A DNA stretch of 64,000 nt, taken from positions 980,001 to 1,044,000 of the forward strand of contig JACVVK020000053.1 in assembly GCA_018292915.2 (NCBI GenBank), in the 5' to 3' direction. The DNA is from Batillaria attramentaria (taxonomy: Eukaryota > Mollusca > Gastropoda > Batillariidae). Under the pieces are notes generated by a model. The model was not told the DNA's origin. It searched no databases and saw only the letters and a list, made by a program, of their open reading frames with translations. The translations under genes and the position numbers were made by a program. Within the stretch, counting starts at the first letter, position 1. Every line of letters starts with the position of its first letter. Of this stretch, positions 58,552 to 64,000 are shown piece by piece.

Positions 58552-61500
58552 TTACCTGTCCAAGAGGGAGTCACGCATGTCGGTCTGTATAGCTGACGGC
58601 TGGCCATCACCAAGTTTGAACACACCCTCGATCACTGAAACTTCTGTCGCTGTTGTGTCGAGACCGCAAAATGCCACCCAATCATTTACAACCAGACCAG
58701 CTCCTATCACGTCGCTACCCCTGTTAACTGTACCTGCCTGTGAAAACAAAGTAGCCTGGTGTCCATAAAGATGACAAGATACATCTTACGCCAGAGAAAC
58801 AATGAATTTTTTTTTTTAGGGCATCCTGAACTTTCATTCCCTGACCTAAAACTTCTTCTCCTTCTTCTCTGTGCTTTCAGAGTGAAACATTTGTGTAACT
58901 GATTTTCAGGACATGTATTTCACAAATAATTCTAATAAAAAAAAAGTTGAATTTATTTGTATGTATATATCAGTGATGTTACTCATGGCATGTGTGCTAA
59001 TCAGTGATAGAGTGGAACCAGAATGAGTAAAACATTTCTCGAAGCCACACAGGTAATGTAGTCCAAGACATACCACCAGTGGAACTTGCAGCAATGATGA
59101 CAACTCATCCAGATCTACTGTTGGAGTTTTAGGATGCACCTGCGACAAAAGTTTTCCAGTGAAGTAACTTTGAGCGTGAAAATGAAAATGTGCAAGAATA
59201 AAAGCTTGTTTGTTAAAAATAAAAGAAAGCTGTTTAAATATTGTGCAAAGTTTTCTATGTATTGTTACAAATATGCAGCCACGACCAAACAAATCTAAAA
59301 AAGAAATTCAAAAGAAATCGTTACCAAAAAATGATAATTAAATAAAACCTGGCAATAAGCCGGCAAAATCAAAATAACTGATTGCGTATGGTTGAAGGCA
59401 AATCTGCGCACTGATGCACAACCCAACATATGGCTAAAACACTACATATGGCTAAAACCAACTGTAAACTCACTAAGCCTCCCTGGTTGCTGAAAGCACA
59501 ATAGCTGCCAACCAACACATTGGACGCAATTGCATGTCTGAACACCTCCACCTTCAAAACGTCTGTGATGATTTCTTCTGTTTCCTGCAACACAACCAAA
59601 AACAAAAAAATGCACACACAGACAAGGAACAAGCGGTTCACAATGCACCATAGTCACAAGAACAGATATCAAAACTGTTCTTATAACAGATTTTCTACCA
59701 TATTTGACTTGCAAAATGCAGACTGGGAAATTGCTGAGGAATAAAAAGACTGAAACCTAGGCCGGGGTTCAGAGGCGCCCCCCTGCTGGGGAGCCACGGG
59801 GCAATGCCCCACTTCACAAAAACAAGTTTTGCATTTTTAAAGGCATTTAGTAGCTTCTCCTGGCACCCACAAGTAAAATACTGCCTTGATACTGACATTA
59901 AGTCTTCAATAATAAAGTTAGACTGCTATTCTGTATGGCATTGCATGTATCATGATACATTACTGTGTGTGCAAACTTTTACCTCCCCCCCCCCCCCCCC
60001 CCAAATCTTTTCTCTGCCTGAAATGTATACTAAATTTGGCTGAAAAATGCCTAATGACTGAAAATTCCCCAGCCTGAAAATGAAAGAGCATGTTATCAAT
60101 GTTCCTTACAACTTTCAAAAGGGAGGGTCACTTTGACCCTCTGTCAAATTTAGATAAATATCACTGATGTACAGCCTCAATATCTCTGTGTCAGGTCCTT
60201 AGATCTCTGCGTAAATGACGCACATACGTGTGTAGTTAGGAATAAGTACAAGATGCTACACTGAGACAGGTGCTAAAGATTTTTAATGTCATAGTTCTCA
60301 CATCAGGCTCAGGAGATTGGAAATGCATTCATAAATGGGTATACCCATAGAGAGAAACAAAAGCAGACTTCTCCCAATGATTTCGATGGAAACACAATTC
60401 AGCTTACTCTGTCAAGATCTGGGTGCACAAGGGCAACATAGTCGTTGCAAGCAACCACATTCCCAAGGGCAGACAACCTCTCCTCTACCCGCTGAACACG
60501 AACTGCATCTGGGAGAGAGTTGCGTATGTGCTGCAGCTCCTGGTCGGTGGTAGAGTTTGGGACTAGCAAACCATGTCGGTTTCCTGCAAAAGTGGCACAT
60601 CAATGTTATCATGCAGGATGTGTCAACAGGTACTTGGGTACAAGCAGTTCAGATGAGGAAATATGAACAAAATGATGGATGTATGAATCTTGATTGATAA
60701 ATTTCTTAGAGGGTCCCAGGTCAGCATAGCAGAGTTGTAGATTTCTCTTCTTTTTTTTTTAAACAAGAACACAGATTCACTTCCATGCATCCACAAAAAC
60801 ATATACTGCTTTATCCAGACATGCATACCTGCACACATCCTGCCAATGATACGACATCCTGCAAGACTGGCGTGAACAACTGGAACGGCTCCCTCCAGCT
60901 CCCCCTCAAATACACTGCAATGGTTCAGGAAAGACTGTACTTGTACATGTAACTTAGGGCCGTTCTACACGTGGCAAGTTTGCAAGGCAAAAGCGGGTTT
61001 GCGGCCCCCGCAAGTCGACGGCAAATGTACAAGCAAGATGTACAGTCTTGCAGCCTACGGCTTGCCGCGGCAAGTTTCGGATAGAACGGCTTTATATTTT
61101 CTCGGCTTGCGCCTCGCAAGTGCGCGCGAGGCACCCTGGGAGCCCCGCCAGGACGGCCAATCGCACGCCGCGTAGTGGTCACGCGGCCAAATTAAACAAA
61201 ATGGCGTCAAAGACCTCCGTATGCGCCAAGCGAAGCTCGCTGCAAGATCCACTTTCTCGCCCAGATCCACTGTTTCTTCCTGTTCTGCAGCAAAATAACT
61301 GCAGCTGCTGCAAAAGTTAATTCCTCCTCCGAACTTTCATTCACATGTTCAGCTGAGTCTGACTCGGATTCACTCGCGACCATGGCCGGGCGAAATCGCG
61401 CGAGGCCCCTTCCAAATATAATTATAGGGTTGAAAGGGTCACACGAAAGGTCAATCAGCCGACTTGTGGTGCGGAGGTTTCCGCGTGTAGAAGCAGCGGC

Positions 61501-61852
61501 ATTGCGGCAGACAAACTTGTGGGGGGAAAGTCGAAGGGCGGCAACTTGCCGCTTGTCACGTGTAGAACGGCCTTTAAACAAGCTGAACATACTGTCAGTA
61601 TTGTCAAAACTAATACTGGTAATAACACACACATACAAACTTACACCTGCATGAATGTCAAATGCCATGTGTTCAACGTGGTTCGTGTTTTCAACTCTGG
61701 CAGGATATCTAATACTGATATGGACTAGGAAATGTTGGACGTTACCTGTAAAAATTTTCAGACCCACCGATTCCGACGAGGCAGTAGGCATTTGTAAGTT
61801 TAGAAAATACACCAATCTCGTTATTGCCTTCAAACTGTGCGCGAACAGCCAT
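58552..61852 (-). CDS. EIF6: Eukaryotic translation initiation factor 6, complete, 6 exons
   Basis: eIF6 binds the 60S subunit in nucleolus and cytoplasm, is needed for its biogenesis and keeps it from joining 40S prematurely. Minus-strand exons: 61746-61852, 60829-60914, 60408-60583, 59474-59584, 59074-59139, 58552-58737, GT-AG with matching phases, giving 243 residues (human 245). Near-universal family segments are readable: [19 protein letters not shown] at the start, then [75 protein letters not shown] and MRDSLLD at the end. The repeated beta-alpha units of the pentein fold are all present. The final codons AGG-TAA lie in AG|GTAAAG, a strong donor look-alike, so a short extra 3' exon encoding the usual SLT-like end cannot be excluded. 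Intron 1 hosts a Harbinger-type element. Confidence 0.96.
60957..61573 (-). mobile_element. PIF/Harbinger-type element in EIF6 intron 1
   Basis: Inverted termini GGGCCGTTCTACACGTG... and, on the other strand, AGGCCGTTCTACACGTG, flanked by TTA on both sides (60954-60956 and 61574-61576), the 3-bp TWA duplication typical of PIF/Harbinger. The minus strand encodes an acidic stretch followed by [20 protein letters not shown], resembling the W.RPW...R...GAY motif at the start of Harbinger transposases. No catalytic domain is present, so it is a non-autonomous remnant. Confidence 0.78.
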
Positions 61853-61874
61853 TTTGAATGAGAATAACAGTTAA

Positions 61875-61880
61875 CACGTG
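61875..61880. promoter_or_regulatory. E-box CACGTG upstream of EIF6
   Basis: A perfect palindromic CACGTG 23 bp upstream of the EIF6 start codon. Such E-boxes are common in promoters of translation and ribosome-biogenesis genes and are bound by Myc/Max-type factors. A single 6-mer is weak evidence on its own. Confidence 0.3.
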
Positions 61881-62550
61881 CTGCGGTCTGTTTTTAAGTT
61901 TGGAATATTGCACCACAACTCTTCGTGTTGCTCAACTTGCGCGACACACTAAGACCCACACCATGCGTGGAGTTTGTGTAAAACGTCACAAATTTTGTGA
62001 AGCACAGAGTCGCTTCCCTTAGATGGAAATCCCCTGTGGCTCAGTGGTGCCATGGCTTGGGCCGTTGTAACCTTGATGGCGCAAGGGTATCGACAAACTG
62101 TCCGAGTAAACGACTAGCCTTTCGTGGTGACCGTTTTAGTTGCAATCATGGATCAGATATGAAGACGTCACGGCACCGGTATCATCATCCTGTCATCATT
62201 TAAAAAATAATCATACCAGTATTATCATCCTGTCATCATCATTTAAAAAATAATCATATGACAGCCGGAAAACCGAATATCGTATACTGACGTTTTACGT
62301 CAGTTCAGTGTACTGAGCCAGCCAGTGTACTACTGTGACTTTACTGAGTCAGTCCGGCAACCGGCCCGGCCTATCCTAATCCGCCAACTGACACATTTTC
62401 CCTTAGGTGGGTTTGAGTATGAAGTTGATGCTAGCACCATGTGGTGTCAGTGATGTGACACATCACGGAGTGTCGCTGACGGTGTGCCGTGTGAGTGTCA
62501 GAACGCCGGTCAGTAGGCCTAGTGTGTGCCGGCCCGACGACGCGGCGGGT

Positions 62551-62558
62551 GTGTGTGT

Positions 62559-62595
<37 letters not shown>

Positions 62596-62660
62596 CGGTG
62601 TGTGTGTGTGTGTACCCGTGTGTGTGTGTGTGTGTCTGTGTGTGTGTGGCTGTGTGTGTA
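62551..62660. repeat. Interrupted (GT)n microsatellite
   Basis: Several GT blocks separated by CC, AC and CT interruptions. Confidence 0.93.
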
Positions 62661-62752
62661 CTTCAGTGCAGTAATAATGCTTGAGAAGTCACAATCAGTT
62701 TTTCAGGCTCTTTTCAGTTAAAAAACAAAACAAACAAAAACACACCCCAAAA

Positions 62753-62777
62753 CAACAACAACAACAACAACAACAAA
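62753..62777. repeat. (CAA)n trinucleotide repeat
   Basis: Eight CAA units in a poly-A/C context. Confidence 0.9.
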
Positions 62778-63229
62778 TTAGTGATTGCCGGAAAGGCTGC
62801 CTCTCAGGTCACCGTGACGGTGCGGACAATCACCATCCACAGTTCCTTTCCTGCAGACACTGAGTAACCTGCAGTGTTAGCCTGGGTTATTTTACTTCCG
62901 CTGACTAGCAATGCAGTGACCGACCATGCATGACATAGTAATTACTGAGTTTACTCTAGTAATTAGGACTGGCATTAAAACTACAAAAACGTTCTAAGCA
63001 CGGTACCGGATCATCAGTACTGATAATAATAAATTATCAGCCACAAAAGTATTTCCGCCGTCTAGTGCGGAAAACAACGACTGGACGGACTGGTTTTCAA
63101 GTTTTCAGTCAAGTTTTTGGTCTGTTAACTACTTTATTATACGTTATCAGTTGTAATTCAGTCAAGTTCATACTGACTCCAGTTTGCCAATGGCCAATAA
63201 TGAGCACGCGCGGCTCGCTGTTAGGAACA

Positions 63230-63736
63230 CAGGGGCGCCGGAACCGGGGGGGGGGGGGGGCGCAGGGGGCAGCTCCACCCCCCCCGTACCCGAGCGGGGG
63301 GGGGGGGAGAGTATCTTTTTGCCTCCCCCCCCCCCCCGACCCGGAAACTGAATCAGGTGACTATCATGATGGCAAGAGGGGGGGCAAAGCCATGGTCTTA
63401 CCCTCCCCCCCCCTTCCCCTACCCCTCTCAAGTTCCTGCTCTCTCCCTCATCCCACCCAACAGGCAACTCAGTTTAGCCGTTGCATGAAATATCAAAACA
63501 GCAACAACACATAAACGGTAACTTTTCAAAAACAACAACAACCACCACCTCGATTTGCGTTTGTAAGAAAAAGCGCCTCAAGCCACCATTTCCTGTCCGT
63601 CTAGTATATCTGCTCATAATCACTTTCGCGGCCATCCCGGGCGGCTATACTTTAGTTTTGAGCCGACCTTTTCCGTTCCCCCTTCCTCCCTCTAAGATTC
63701 TGCCCCCCCCTCCCCCAACATCTTCCGGCGCCACTG
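63230..63736. mobile_element. Probable hAT-like MITE with G/C homopolymer runs
   Basis: Termini CAGGGGCGCCGGAA...TTCCGGCGCCACTG form an inverted repeat. Flanks GAACA and TAACA suggest a slightly decayed 5-bp target duplication. The interior contains several runs of 10-15 G or C. Confidence 0.6.
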
Positions 63737-64000
63737 TAACAGTATTTTACGTGTTTCTGTAAATGACCCCGTTTGACCAGATCAATGACGTAACTGTGTG
63801 ACTGACATGATTATGGGGTGCCAGATGTACCTACGCTAACGGCCGTCCCGCCAGGCGTGTCAAAGAACTGTTGTTCTCCTTGGGGGATACAAAATAATAA
63901 ACTCTACCTAGTTTCTGTGTGCCGCATCCTTCCAGGTAATGGTTAAAATGTGCGAGCTACACACCGTAACATGATTAACCTTTCCCGTGACCCGCAGAAC

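Larger units (their letters stand above)
61881..63229. other. EIF6 upstream flank, no second gene recognised
   Basis: Contains simple repeats, a possible decayed tRNA-like SINE head at about 62032-62100 ('gtggctcagtggtgccatgg'), and a duplicated phrase 'tatcatcctgtcatcat...ttaaaaaataatcata' at 62181-62208 and 62222-62258. Confidence 0.4.

Noticed and set aside
1..64000. A novel defence system, biosynthetic cluster or other undescribed multi-gene system.
   Set aside because: The only supported genes are known metazoan housekeeping or ciliary genes and transposons. The notable biology is the divergent fate of the duplicated gene pair, not a new system.

Overview
This window is animal nuclear DNA, probably from a mollusc and most likely a gastropod. 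The coding signal comes from three spliced metazoan genes with GT-AG introns, embedded in long non-coding stretches full of (AC)n microsatellites, tRNA-derived SINEs, minisatellites and hAT-like DNA transposons. An RTE-type LINE is also present. The gastropod call is inference from repeat style; the genes alone only say metazoan. No operons, prophage, CRISPR or bacterial features are present.

Layout. 1-31.3 kb: no recognisable gene. This part holds microsatellites, several SINE families, and three unrelated minisatellites at 16.2-19.4 kb. 31.3-50.7 kb is unit 1 of a tandem segmental duplication. It holds a complete VAP gene (VAMP-associated protein, ER tail-anchored, minus strand, 7 exons, 247 aa) head to head with a complete CFAP418/C8orf37 gene (plus strand, 6 exons, 185 aa). 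The two start codons are 388 bp apart and share an apparent bidirectional promoter with a perfect NRF1 site. Unit 1 has swollen: VAP intron 2 contains a near full-length RTE LINE, itself split by a hAT-like element, and introns 1-2 contain four more hAT-like elements. 50.7-57.5 kb is unit 2. Its VAP copy keeps all six upstream exons open, with intact splice sites, but has lost the membrane anchor through a deletion and an early stop in the last exon. Its CFAP418 copy is dead: exon 1 is gone, exon 2 is split by a SINE and exons 4-6 are deleted. 57.5-64 kb: a complete EIF6 gene (minus strand, 6 exons, 243 aa) with a PIF/Harbinger-type element in intron 1, then repeats.

Most interesting result: a tandemly duplicated divergent gene pair with opposite fates. 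One paralogue is a clear pseudogene. The other, VAP2, is an open frame predicted to give a soluble FFAT-motif binder without a tail anchor. The insertions also give a relative chronology: duplication, then LINE, then hAT. All exon coordinates were derived by hand from conserved protein sequence and splice consensus; no transcript data were available.
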